64,000 nucleotides of DNA. It comes from Nyssa sinensis (taxonomy: Eukaryota; Streptophyta; Magnoliopsida; Cornales; Nyssaceae). Shown one piece after another: positions 1 to 11,068 of this stretch (its first letter is position 1; every line of letters begins with the position of its first letter). Position numbers and translations under genes: made by a program. The stretch covers positions 7,253,077-7,317,076 of the forward strand of contig CM018035.1 in the NCBI GenBank assembly GCA_008638375.1. The letters run 5' to 3'. A model generated the notes under the pieces. That model was given only the letters and a program-made list of their open reading frames with translations. It did no database searches and was not told the origin of the DNA.

Positions 1-908
1 ATTCGAGTTCAGAAATTTAAACTCAAGTACCATACATTTTTATCAAAATTCATAATTTCTTGATTCAGGATCAGAGCCGGACTCAAGTTTATCCGTATGA
101 CTTGCACTCTTAATATATTACACACACAAAGGACATATAAAAAGTAAGTAAATATTGTTGGAGGAAGGGGTATTTTCGTCAAAAAGTATGGATAGAGCCA
201 ATTCCGTTATAGTAGAGCCAAGTATGGGGGAAACAGAAACGGATCGCGTTATTAGGCAATGAATAGCTTTTTGGCTTAGACTGTTTGGTGTTTTTCTTTC
301 TTTTCTATTTATTTAATATTTTAATAATAATTGACTTTTAATTTTGAGGAGACGAGGATGGAGGGAGGTGTGGGTGTGTAATAATTACATTCGCACGTGC
401 GTCGTGTTTTGGGTCAGGTAGGCCTTTTTCTGCTTTATGGTAGGCCCATGTTGTCGGCCCTCACTACGGAAAGCTCTCTCAACTTTCGCTCTCTATCTCT
501 CTAAAAAGCCCACGCTCCGGGCAGCTTCAGCACGTGGGAGGGGCACACCAGTGAACCTAACCATGATTGGGTAGACTGAATCCACCACTTGGACCGTTCA
601 TCAGAGTGGACCCCAGTTTGATCACTTTATAGATCCAACATCATATGGGTGTGAGGATTTGTGTGGACAAGATCTTCCTAACACGTGCCATGGATTGGCC
701 TCCTATTCTGTCCCCCTGTAACTCTATTAGAAAGGCTTCACAAGATTAACAAAGTTAACTTCATTATGATTATAGCCATTCAATTTCAATAAAATTATTT
801 TTTAAAAATAAAAAAACAATTTTAATATTAGTAGTACGTGACAATATATAATTAATTGTACCTCACATAATTTATTACAAACACTTCACCTTTTTTTTTT
901 AATAAAAA
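1..908. other. AT-rich intergenic spacer, no gene seen
   Basis: No coding region is visible. A CACGTG G-box core lies near 531-536 in a less AT-rich patch (about 350-720) with a pyrimidine-rich stretch near 475-505. This could be promoter sequence of a gene left of the window, but nothing in the window proves it. From about 770 the sequence becomes very AT-rich. Confidence 0.5.
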
Positions 909-1348
909 AATAAATTATACTAATTTTAAAATTTCTTGACAATTACGGGAGACGGTTTTTAAAATTATATCGATTTCTCGTATTTTATCTGATAAATTAT
1001 GAATACTTTTTTAGACAATTTTTTTTTTAACAAAAATGACCAAACTACCTAATTTTCATTTTTTTTTCATTTTTTTTATTTTCAAATAAATATTGATTAA
1101 AATCTTAAATTTTTTTATATAAAATGAAACTAAATTATTTAGATTAAATTTATTTTTATATAAAATTCAAAAAAATCTTTTAAAAAAAGTTAGTAAAAAC
1201 TGGTCAGGAATTGAAAAAATACACAAAAAAAACATGAATAAGACAGTTTTGTTATTTAAAGAAAAAAAATTAACTTGAAGGATTATTTATAATTTGTCAA
1301 ATAAAATAATGAACATTATTAATTATCAGAAATCAATGTAATTTATCC
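909..1348. mobile_element. MITE-like element, MULE-type termini (copy A)
   Basis: A ~440-bp AT-rich non-coding segment starting with a TAAATTATAC-like end and finishing with the inverted ATGTAATTTATCC-like end. Just inside the left end is a 'TTTCTTGACAATTACGG' block and just inside the right end 'TTATCAGAAATCAATG', the same terminal organisation as the elements at 24801-25288 and 9087-10775. Its interior (about 1075-1180, repeated 'TTTTTATATAAAAT' motifs) aligns by eye to the interior of copy B. It has no coding capacity. Boundaries are approximate. Confidence 0.5.
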
Positions 1349-2638
1349 TAATTATCAAAAAGTGTTTTAATAAAATACAAATTAATGAGATCCTATATAT
1401 TAGAGATTATATGAGAGTGTTTATAATTTTTGGGGAAAAAAAATGCAATTGGAATGATTAAAAAAGCCATTAATTAATATTGGTTTTGTTTGTTCGGTGA
1501 TTGAGATAGAGAGCTAATCTTTTTTTTAACATATTATCCATCTAAGTGATTAGGTGATTACTCATACTTGAGAACTCATATTCTCATACTTGACAAAAAC
1601 TTAATCCATATTATTGTGGGAAGGGTTAAAAATTCATCCAATATATCATGTTACATGTTTCTTAAAGATAATTTATTAAGGGTGCATGCCAACACTTTTC
1701 TTTTCAAAATGAAGGGTGGTTTCAATTTTTTTTTTCTTTTTAACAAAATAACTAGTATTTTTTAGTCAAAATAATGCTATAAATGATGAAATTTGAATTA
1801 AATTGGGAAGTCAATTAATATTAAAAAAAAAATCAAATTTCAAATAGATAATTATCAAAAGAGTAATGCTAGATATATATATATATATATAAAAAAAAAT
1901 AGTTATCGAAATTATTTTTCTGTTAATATAAAAAAAAATGTGTTTTTGAGTATTCTTACTTTTCATAAAGATAACGACAAAAAAAAAATTTATTTGTGTG
2001 TTTCCGCAAAATATTATGGAGGGTAAAAAAAGGCTATCACGAATCAAATAGAGCAATTAACAATTCATGTCTTCCTTCAAAGGAGAGGTCATAGAGAAAG
2101 AATATGAATATTTATTTTCACCTAGTCATTTGTTTAAGACTCTTATTTAAAAGACTTTTATTACTGTTAAGTTTTATAGTTTTCGATTGCTCTGTAATAT
2201 ATAATGTTGTAATTATACTATTAAATTGATTGTGATAATGTGCCTCATCACTTCTACAAAAGAAAGAAAGAAAGGAAGAAGAAGGGTATGAGGATTGCAA
2301 CTTTTGACATAAGTTAGCTTGTAAAGTAACTTTTGAGATAGGTTAGAGTTCAAATTGATCATGAACACTTGAAACTTTGGGGAAAAGGGTGTTATGAGCA
2401 TGTGAGACAGAATAAAAAAACACAGATGAGGATGTACTTTACCGAAAGAAAAGAGAGAGAGAGAGAGAAGAAAAAAAAAATTGTAAGTTGGCAAAGTTCA
2501 ATCTTGGATCCTTAAAACTGCCTACTTTAATGAGTTGGGTTTTGCCCATTAGTGTACAATTCTGATTTGGATAATCCAAATTCAGCCAATCATTAAAGAG
2601 CTGTCTGGAAGCTTATCTATTTAATCTGTATTTAGAGA

Positions 2639-2671
<33 letters not shown>

Positions 2672-2686
2672 GGTGTGTGTGTGTGT
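2639..2686. repeat. Compound microsatellite (AT)n(GT)n
   Basis: A run of AT dinucleotides passes directly into GT dinucleotides, with one interruption (GGGT). Confidence 0.9.
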
Positions 2687-2890
2687 TAAAGGGTTGTAGA
2701 TATTAATCTTAAATCACCATGTGTATCAATGTGGCTTGAATTGGTCGACCTATAATCGATTTGGGCTTGGGTAGCAGCTCAGTTCCAATTAAGCTGTGTT
2801 CAATATTTATAAGTGATATCTGCAATATCCATCGATGAAACACTTGCTCTAACCAAAGAGTGTTTCTATGCAGAAGTACTTTCATATTAT

Positions 2891-2894
<4 letters not shown>

Positions 2895-2951
<57 letters not shown>
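2895..2951. repeat. Compound microsatellite (TC)n(TA)n
   Basis: About 17 TC units are followed directly by about 11 TA units. Confidence 0.9.
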
Positions 2952-3085
2952 CAGCTTTCCTGAACATCAATGAGATGTTTTCAATGAGAAATTAAAAGAA
3001 GTGAGGAATCCAGTTTGCCCACTAAAATCTAAAAATTTCAGAAGTTTGAAATATAGAAAAAGGTAAAAGAAAAAGATAAGAAATA

Positions 3086-3165
3086 TGTGGAGAGTGGGAT
3101 TTGAACCACGCCCTTTCGGACCAGAACCTTAATCTGGCGCCTTAGACCAACTCGGCCATCTCCAC
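3086..3165 (-). tRNA. tRNA-Leu (anticodon AAG) with a 1-nt T-stem deletion
   Basis: On the minus strand the sequence folds as a class II tRNA. The 7-bp acceptor stem is perfect (GTGGAGA with TCTCCAC) and the discriminator base is A at 3086. The D arm has the usual plant Leu motif GCCGAGTTGG. The anticodon loop TTAAGGT gives anticodon AAG (reads CUU), and the variable arm GGTCCGAAAGGGC is long, as expected for Leu. No CCA is encoded and there is no intron. A T5 run just downstream (near 3071-3075 on the plus strand) can serve as the Pol III terminator, and the B-box core GGTTCAAATCC is intact. The T stem should pair five with five bases, but its 5' side reads GTGG instead of GTGGG, so one base is missing. 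The locus may therefore be a recent pseudogene, a weak tRNA, or carry a sequence error. Confidence 0.9.
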
Positions 3166-3974
3166 TGTTGCTGCAGGGTTCAAATATCTAAGTAATAAAG
3201 CTTAGCAGCATATGAAAGATATATTTCATGTTATTAAATGTAAGTTTACACGTGTACGAGGACAGGTGATGAATCTGATGATCTATATTGTAATTGGCAC
3301 TAATCTCATCATAATTTTCATTTTTTTTTTTTTTTGCGTAACACCTTAATGTTCACTAATAAAATCACTGTATAGAAGATAAATTTTAAATTCTTTTTTT
3401 TTATAATACATTTTTTACAATAGAGTACAAATATTAATCCAAATTATATTTTATTCAGACCCTTATATTAGCCTTAATTAACTCAAATCATCTACCAAAG
3501 TGAAAAAAACAAAAACTAACTTCAATTTTTCTTACAATTGACCAAAAATACATATTGATCTCATCACAAATTGCCCTTCTTGTATAGGCACACAAATAAG
3601 TTCTCAAAAGTCACATTTAGATGATGAAATTAATCATTTAAAAGAATTTTTGTAAAATTTATGCTATTTTTATCTGCGACAAAGCTACCTCTCAGTTTTT
3701 TATTTTAAGTTTTTTCATTCTTTAAAAAAAAAAAAAAAACTAAATATACACCTTTAATATATTCTCTTGTCCTTCCCCAATTTTTTATTTTAAAAATTTA
3801 TTATATTTAAAAAAAATCAAATAAACCCTTTAATTTATATTTTTCCCCATTAATTAGGTTTGAAGTTTTTTCATACTTTGCCCTTATCTTAATTTTAATT
3901 TGACCCTTTCATGCAACTTTTATCAATTTTTTGTGTAATTTTTTAAGTTTTTTGTGATTTTTTTTATTTAACTT

Positions 3975-4036
<62 letters not shown>

Positions 4037-6764
4037 ACAGAGTAATCTATTATTGAATTATAAATAATTGGAGGTATGTGAGTTATAAAGTAAAGTTATA
4101 GGGGTTAAAAATTATTTTTTTATGCTCTTGATGACATGAGTTTTTAAAATGAAAATATAAAGATGAGTAACTTAAGCCCCACATGGGAAAAATAAAGAAT
4201 TTAAGTCTATACATTACTTTTAATTATACATTATACTTGTATTTGCTAAAAGTTATAATGTACTTACTGTAATACAAATTTCAAAATTAATGGTTGTTTA
4301 TTACTCAGTATGAAAATATTGCAAGGCAATGCTAAAGTTTAAATTTTATTATTAATTTTTTTAAAAAAAATATATTCTTCTTTTGCTCATTCATGTGTGA
4401 GTAATTGACCTGGTCCAATGGATCAAATCCAGTGAATATTTACTGCAAGAGGGGCCAAGCAACAAGTTGTTGGCATGTATTTGTCTCAAAGACATTGCCA
4501 TAAAATTCAAGAGAAGGACACTTTTTATATGAGGAAAAGCTGCAATGTGTGAGATGGGCAAAGGTGCATGTGAGAGGTTGGGAGGTTTGAAAGTTATTCA
4601 AGTGCCCTAAAACTAAAGTCACCTTTTAGTGACTGTCCTAAATAAGTCCCATTTGAGGGAGTGGTGGTGGTCGTGGTGGAGGTCACTTTAGACAATGATT
4701 TATTTATCATGGCCTCCAACTAAGCCACCCCTAGTAGTGTCATTCTTTTGGGTCCCCCTTATGGGCACCCCATAAACATAAAGCCCTTTGGAAGTTGTAC
4801 GTCCGGCCGAAGCCAAGGAGGGGGCTCACTGAGTACCCTTGCTAATTGTCTGGCATCCAAATGGGAAAATCTTTGTTTCCAAGTACTCGAATCTTGAAAC
4901 CATTATAAGCATCCCTATGGGTTGTAATTGAGAATAGGATAAAGATCATTGATTGAGGGTATATGAAACATTAGTATAATCATGGGATTGTTGGTTAATA
5001 TATATACTTAAAATTAGGATTAATCTAATTAGTCATTTTATTCAAAGAAGAAATCGTGTGTTCGAGTCTCACTCTCTTGTTAAAAGGAATGTGACTAGAT
5101 TGAATTATTTGCCCAGAACCCAAACTTAAGAGACTCGTGTTGCTATTAATAATCATGTAATTAAGAGACTCTTGCTACTGTTTATAATGTTGTAATTGCA
5201 TTATTTAGTTTAATTTATTATAATACATAAATTGTAACACTTCATCATGTTATAATAGTATTTTTAGTTCAATTAATTGTAATATATAAATTGTAACACT
5301 TTATCACTTTCATCAACAAACAAACAAAAATTCATGTAAGTAAATGGCGGATTCAGATTATCACTTAAAGGAAGTTATTGAATAAATATGAAAAAAAAAG
5401 GGATAAATACCAATTTTTTTATTAAAAAAACCATAGAAAAGTGATAAAAAAATATATAAAAAAAAATCGATTTTTAAAATGTTTTTAAAAAATACCGAAA
5501 ATTTTTGAATTTGAAAGAGCATCTTGAACCGTGAATCAAAATGAGACTCAAATTTAAATTTAATCAAAATCTTTAAAAAAGTTTGTTCGACATTAGACTC
5601 AAATCCATATCAAACTCAGTTTTATTCAAACTTAAACTTAAATTTACAAAATTCTATTTATAAAATCAAATTTACAATGATTGAATATTACTCATAAACT
5701 ATTAAAATACATCAAACTCAAATTAAATTTTTACTCGAATTTAAATAACATTTTGAATGATTGTTAAAAATAACCTAAAATACAATCACACTACATCAAA
5801 AATAATTACAAAGTAACGGTCGCATGAGTATTTTCTCCTCAATTTAGACTATTGAGTACTTTCATGCCAAAGCTGCATGAATCATGTGTTTGAGAAACCA
5901 TATGGCAGCCTTAGCCTTGAATGCCCTCCCACAAAAGAAAGAAATGGTCCCATGTCCATTGATGAAGACAAAACAAGATACTGGTGTTGAAATTTGAATG
6001 ATTACAATCAACTACAACTCTTCAATCCAAAAATCGTACAATTTTTCAGTATTGGTTCTACATACAGAGTACTATGACCTAGAAAGAAAAAAAAGAGTTA
6101 ACTTTTAATATTATTTTTCTATACAAAACAGTTGCTCTCAAACTCACACTTCTATCACCCTAATTTCACATTTATATGGCACAAATTACATACCCATCAC
6201 TATACATTCATATAAATAATTACTAGATCTGACCAAAATTTCCCCACAATGCTATGAATAGAATTTCATGTATTGGTGCTAATACAAATTACATATCTAT
6301 CATTATATATAGTCATGTATTGATGCCAAAACAATGTCATGGGCACCTTTATCACCAATTTTTTGGGCCCTCTATCACTTGGGTGAACCACGACTCTCAG
6401 TCAGTCATATATTGCCTTCACTTTTCAAAAGGCTGGTTCTTCCACTTTCTTTCCTTATGTTCTTGTTTCTTTTTTCATAAATTTAATTTCCCCTTTTTAT
6501 GAGCCAACAGCTTTACTTTCAATTTAGGGCATGTTTGGGTATTTATATAAAAAAATAAAAAATGAAGAAGGATTCTTAATTTATGAGTGCCATCCTCAAG
6601 CAGAACACTACACATACCAGAATATCAGAATTTTTTTTTTCCCTTTTTGTTATGTAATCTAAAATTTAAATACCAAAATACTGCATGTGACAAGAAACAA
6701 ACAGAGCATAACACATTTATGCTATAAAAAAAAAAAAAAACAAATAAATTACAAGAAAAGGAGA
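3166..6764. other. Intergenic region, no gene supported
   Basis: AT-rich spacer with homopolymer runs. A less AT-rich patch at about 4400-4930 has no extended reading frame and no recognisable product. The last ~200 bases probably include the 3' UTR of the minus-strand R2 gene. Confidence 0.5.
3975..4037. repeat. Compound microsatellite (GT)n(GA)n(GT)n(GA)n
   Basis: GT and GA dinucleotide blocks alternate twice in a row. Confidence 0.9.
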
Positions 6765-7757
6765 TCAAAAATCTTCATCAAGCTTAAAAACATGAGTCCC
6801 ACCATTGCCGTTCAAACTGTTCATGACAGAAGCCTTCTGGTAATCCCCAACCCTCTTCTCAAAGAAATTAGTCTTTCCTTGCAAACTGATCAACTCCATC
6901 CAATCGAACGGGTTTCGTGCATTGTACATCTTCCCGTATCCCAACGCACCCAACAGTCTATCAGCCACAAATTCTATGTATTGACTCATCAGATCTCCGT
7001 TCATTCCCACTAGGGCACACGGCAATGCGTCGCACACGAATTCTCTTTCTATCTCCACTGCGTCGGCCACGATTCCTCTGACTCTCTCCTCGGATAGCTT
7101 ATGAGTCAGCAACTCGTACAGCAGGCAAGCGAAATCACAGTGTAAACCCTCGTCTCGTGAGATCAACTCGTTCGAGAAGGTGAGTCCGGGCATTAACCCG
7201 CGCTTTTTTAGCCAGAAGATTGCGCAGAAGCTTCCGGAGAAGAATATACCTTCGACGCAGGCGAAGGCGATGAGGCGTTCGGCGAACGTTTCTGAGCCGT
7301 CGATCCATCGGAGGGCCCACTTAGCTTTCTTTTCCACACACGGGATGGTTTCAATTGCGTGAAACAGACGATTCTTTTCGGTGGAGTCCTTAATGTAGCA
7401 CTCCAGCAAGAGGCTATACATCTCGGAATGGATGTTCTCAATCGCGATCTGGAAGCCGTAGAAGGCACGTGCCTCTGCGACCTGAACTTCCTTCATGAAA
7501 CGTCCAGCGAGATTCTCCAAAACAATGCCATCAGAGGCGGCGAAAAACGCAAGTACGTGAGTGATGAAGTGCTTCTCGTCTGGCGTCAGGGTTTCATCCC
7601 AGTGGCGGAGGTCTTGGGATAAATCGACCTCCTCGGCAGTCCAGAACGATGCCTCGGCCTTCTTGTACATTTCCCATATTTGAGGATACTCGATTGGGAA
7701 CATACAGAACCGATCCGGGTTCGGAGCGAGAAGGGGCTCTTGGGAAATCGAAGGCAT
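6765..7757 (-). CDS. RNR2: Ribonucleoside-diphosphate reductase small subunit (R2)
   Basis: Intronless 330-codon gene. R2 carries the di-iron tyrosyl-radical cofactor that lets the large subunit R1 reduce NDPs to dNDPs, the rate-limiting step of dNTP synthesis. The plant enzyme is mainly cytosolic and S-phase linked. By comparison with mouse R2 the iron ligands are all present: Asp76, Glu107, His110, Glu169, Glu203 and His206. The radical tyrosine is Tyr114 (motif IHSEMYSLL), and a second signature is [11 protein letters not shown] (200-210). The C-terminal heptapeptide FKLDEDF fits the R1-docking tail. Length matches plant R2 of the TSO2 type (about 330-340 aa), so the gene looks complete and functional. 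The start is the first ATG in frame, with no upstream in-frame ATG and a TATA-like box about 90-100 bp upstream. The next plus-strand gene encodes dCMP deaminase, from the same pathway. Confidence 0.97.
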   Translation of the reverse strand: MPSISQEPLLAPNPDRFCMFPIEYPQIWEMYKKAEASFWTAEEVDLSQDLRHWDETLTPDEKHFITHVLAFFAASDGIVLENLAGRFMKEVQVAEARAFYGFQIAIENIHSEMYSLLLECYIKDSTEKNRLFHAIETIPCVEKKAKWALRWIDGSETFAERLIAFACVEGIFFSGSFCAIFWLKKRGLMPGLTFSNELISRDEGLHCDFACLLYELLTHKLSEERVRGIVADAVEIEREFVCDALPCALVGMNGDLMSQYIEFVADRLLGALGYGKMYNARNPFDWMELISLQGKTNFFEKRVGDYQKASVMNSLNGNGGTHVFKLDEDF

Positions 7758-8380
7758 TGTTTTTAGGAGTTTGGAATTCTATTGCAGAGAATAAGGTTTG
7801 GTATTGAAGGAGATGAGTTTGGGTTGGGAAGATGAGTGATGAGGAGTTTAAATAGAGTTAGGGTTTTTGAGTGTGTGAAATTCGGAGCCTTAGCGGGGGA
7901 TTTAAAAATTTTGGGAACGAAGCTTGCGGGAGACTGAACCTAACGGCTGTGTAATTGTTGTACGCAATGACGATAGTAGCCTTGTGTGAATGGAAGATAA
8001 GAAATGTCTCTCTCCATGAACAAATGATATGGTTGGAATTATGAAGTCAGAGATGGCATTTTGGGGAACAAGAAATTGAAGTTTCGGAGCCAATTATTTG
8101 AATGGGGAAAGCGAAACTTGTGAGAGAAGCTTTTAGATTTGTTTGAATTATGGCGGAAAATGTAGTTGGCGCCGTTAGACAGCTGTTTTAACTACTTTGT
8201 CCTTATCAACTCCTGAAGGCCCAAAGTACTGTGGGCCAGTCCATGGAAAAAGAAAAGGGCTTCGGTAATCTTCCTGTACAGTTTCGGATTTGGGCCTGTT
8301 GTTGTTTGACAGTGGTACAAATGATACACTCAATTTCCATGCAAGTGTTGCTCAATTTGAAGCTTTGGCGGCAAAATGAA
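7758..8380 (-). promoter_or_regulatory. Proximal promoter of R2: TATA-like box, telo box, site II and E2F-like motifs
   Basis: Read on the minus strand, a TATTTAAA box lies at 7847-7854. Next to it is AAACCCTA, a telo box, at 7859-7866. Three TGGGCC site II cores occur at 8218-8223, 8232-8237 and 8291-8296. A WTTSSCSS-type E2F-like site (TTTGGCGG) lies near 8363-8370. Telo box plus site II (TCP-bound) combinations are known from promoters of PCNA, ribosomal-protein and other proliferation genes. This fits G1/S expression of R2, but function here is inferred from motifs only. Confidence 0.6.
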
Positions 8381-9086
8381 TTTTAGGCAGTTTGAAAAAA
8401 GTTAGGATCAATTTTATAAAATATAAATAAATTAGTTTTAAATTTTATACTATTTAATAAGTACATTTTAATAATATATTGATTCATATTTAGTCTTAAA
8501 AAATACTTAAAAGTGAACAAAGTAAGATTAGAAAAGAATTGATTTTCTTAAAAATCAAATAACTTAATGGGAATAGTTCTGACATGATTCAATTTGAAGA
8601 ATTCCTAAACAGTCGTCAAATCATTTTGATAGTTGAGTTAGATTCAACCAAGGGCCAATTTGAAAATTAAGAAATTTTGAAATATTAACATTTTTAATTA
8701 TATTATTAAAATATTTGAGAGAACTAAAATGTACATTAAAAATATTTGATTACATATTAAAAGTTTCAATATTTGTCTTAATTTCTCTTTTTAAAAAAAT
8801 AAATTTGTTAGCATATTTCTTTTAACACAATTTAATTTTGAAAAATAATGTTAAAAGTCAACACATTTTTAAAATTACTAGATAGTAATGTTTGTAAAAA
8901 AACTTATTTATCTGATAGTATATAAGTAAAAGATAAAAAAGTATAATATATAAAATATTAAAATTGAATTCGAATTCGAATTCGAATTCGACCTAAGTTT
9001 TTAAAATTTCAATACAACTTTAATCATAATTTAGATGGGAATTGAATTCTTTTGTTTAAGTACATTTCAAATTATTAAAATGAATA
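8381..9086. other. AT-rich spacer
   Basis: No gene is seen. It contains about four GAATTC units in tandem at 8966-8990. The final bases ATGAATA (9080-9086) form the left target-site duplication of the next element. Confidence 0.5.
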
Positions 9087-10775
9087 GGTAAATTACACCT
9101 ACCTCCCCTGAGATTTCTGACAATTACAGAAACATCTTTTATACTTTCTAAAATAACACTAGTCCCCCCTCTGGTTTTCAATGTCTATAACAGATTCTCC
9201 CTACAGTCAATGACCAGTTAGTTGACCTAACGCCATTTGATGATGTAAGTAATTTTTTTTTGTCTAAATGCCAATTTTACCCTCTTACAAGTCATGATTA
9301 AATAACAAAAGTTACCCTCACTTTAATAATAATTTTTTTAATTAAAAAAGACAAAATTTCTTCCTACCATCTGCTCTCTCTCGCAAACCCAAATTCGTCT
9401 CTCTCTCTACGACCCAAATTCCTCTCTTCTCTCCATCAATCTGTTGTTGTCTTCTCTATCTGTAAAGTAATCCATAGAAAAACCTAAAAGAAAAACCTTA
9501 ATCCATTGGAAGCTAAAGAAGGAACCCCCGAGGGAGAATAAGGGGGATAACGATCCAATTTTCCCAAGCAATAAAGATTATCAATCAGTGGCGTTTGCAT
9601 CCCGCATTCTGATCTCTACAACTGTGTAGCAGGAGAACCTGGCCTAGATCTATCAAAAGAACGATCTGCATTTTGTAAGTCTCTGTTCACATAATATGTA
9701 CCACGTTCTTGTGAATACAGCTGTCATAAGCTGGCAGTTCCATGAACCTCTCTTGGACAATTCTTGACATTGGGTCTTGCCTTGAGTTATAAGATGTCTG
9801 ATATGATGCAGAGCTGTACCCATTTGGACCAGCAGGCATTCTTTTGGATTGTCCAAGACCTGAAGATATATCAGCCATGGGAGCACCCGAAAAGCACTAG
9901 TTGTCCCCTAACAAACATCCCCCTGGCCAGACCATCTTGAGGACCAAGGGTAATTGTATTATCATCGATAGGCCTGTGTGACAAGGGAACTGAAAAAGTC
10001 TTATTTTCATAAGGATTTCTATCCTCTAACCTCACGTCCCGAATGCCATATCCACGAACCTGAGATGGTATCCCCCGGAAAGAACCCATATGGGTATTTG
10101 GAGAAGACAATATAGATGATGCCCTAGGACCAAAATCCAGAGGTTGGCTCGTGGTCTAAGCATTGGACTGATAGGAACCCAAATAACAAATGCTTGTTGT
10201 GACAAACAATAGGAACCCAGGACGTCGAAATACCTCTGAAACTCCAAATTGATTGATGTCGAATAGAGAAAGCAAACAAGGTGAATCGATTCGATTGTGC
10301 GATTTGAAACTTCGCACGAATCGGCTCCGGGATCTTTTGTCTCTCTCTCTCTATATGTGCCCAAGTGTGACGATGGGTTGGTTACCAGCAAAGAGAGACC
10401 CACTTCAGCTTTGTGGGATGATCGTAAGGCCGACGATGAGTTGTGCAGCGACAATGACAGGGCTGTGTAGGTGGTTTAAGAGACGGCGATGCAAGAGAAG
10501 AAGTGAGAGGAGGGTTGTGCACTGTTTGGGATTAGGGCTGAGGGGGATTTGGATAGAGAGAAAGTATGGAAGAGGGGGAGAGAGAGGAGAGAGAGTGTTA
10601 TGAATTTTTATGATAAAATTATAATATTAAAATACAATAATAAATTAATAATTTTTCTAATTTTGTTAACAAACTTAAGAAAATAAGACTGATAGAAGAC
10701 AATATTATTTCAGAAAGTATAAAAAAAGTTCTTATAATTATTAAAAATTTCAAGAATGATAAGTATAATTATTTC
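9087..10775. mobile_element. Pack-MULE-like non-autonomous transposon
   Basis: The ends are inverted repeats of about 70 bp. The left end (from GGTAAATTACACC, through 'TTTCTGACAATTACAG' to 'TTTATACTTTCTAAAATAAC') matches, inverted, the right end at about 10703-10775, which contains 'TTATTTCAGAAAGTATAAA'. The left arm has diverged less toward AT than the right. Both ends are flanked by ATGAATA (9080-9086 and 10777-10783), part of a probable 9-bp target duplication, which is the usual size for Mutator-like elements. The interior carries no transposase but holds a broken eIF4G fragment on the minus strand and GA/CT-rich subterminal sequence (about 9370-9430 and 10535-10600). Carrying a piece of a host gene between long TIRs defines a Pack-MULE. 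The right end lies only about 155 bp upstream of the TATA box of the dCMP deaminase gene. Confidence 0.75.
9612..10195 (-). pseudogene. Captured eIF4G fragment (translation initiation factor 4G), broken
   Basis: On the minus strand, pieces of the plant eIF4G segment between the MIF4G domain and the C-terminal region can be read in collinear order. The recognisable blocks are LDFGPRASSI, SSPNTHMGSFRG, VRGYGIRDVR, ITLGPQDGLARGM, MADISSG, then NRDLQNADRSFDRSRPGSP. The reading frame is broken. A TAG stop lies at about 10155-10158, just upstream of the LDFGPRA block; a frameshift lies near 9880-9895, between the GLARGM and MADISSG blocks; and a one-base loss near 9690-9700 precedes NRDLQ. No MIF4G or MA3 domain is present, so it cannot supply eIF4G function. 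It lies wholly inside the Pack-MULE-like element. I recognise the family from memory of its motifs; a protein search would settle it. Confidence 0.75.
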
Positions 10776-10924
10776 TATGAATAATAAGTTTTAAAAATTT
10801 TTGCCTCGGACTTGTGTTGGACTCGACTTAACCCGCCCGCCCGCACCCCACCTACCATCCCCAATGAAATAAACAGTGCTAATTGGTCTGGTCCACGGAA
10901 TAATCTTAGGGCCTTCAGGCTTTT
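10776..10924. other. Short spacer between the Pack-MULE and the dCMP deaminase promoter
   Basis: Holds the right target-site duplication (10777-10783) and a C-rich patch with CCCGCCCGCCCGC near 10830-10845. No gene is seen. Confidence 0.5.
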
Positions 10925-11068
10925 AACCCTATAAAGCAGCACCAACTTTTCCCGCTACTTTTTCTCTCACTTTTCCAATTTCTCGGCTATGCTCCCCTAC
11001 AACGGCGACACCTTCGTGGAACAGAGAGAAATATCCTCTCTCTATACTCCGGTTGTTTACTGAAAGCC
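10925..11068 (+). promoter_or_regulatory. Core promoter and 5' UTR of dCMP deaminase: TATA box and E2F site
   Basis: TATAAAG lies at 10930-10936, followed at 10947-10955 by TTTTCCCGC, which contains the full E2F consensus TTTCCCGC. The ATG at 11069 lies about 110 bp further on. E2F control is established for many plant dNTP-synthesis and replication genes. Its position close to the expected transcription start is suggestive, but binding is inferred. Confidence 0.65.

Larger units (their letters stand above)
1349..3085. other. AT-rich intergenic spacer
   Basis: Only short spurious ORFs and simple repeats are seen. A GA-rich patch lies at about 2445-2470. I see no gene. Confidence 0.5.

Noticed and set aside
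4400..4930. Possible gene or small-RNA precursor in a GC-richer patch
   Set aside because: No long frame, and no match to the common miRNA or TAS3 sequences I could recall.
10253..10603. 116-codon plus-strand frame in the Pack-MULE
   Set aside because: Low-complexity Arg-rich product from GA-rich subterminal DNA, with no known domain.
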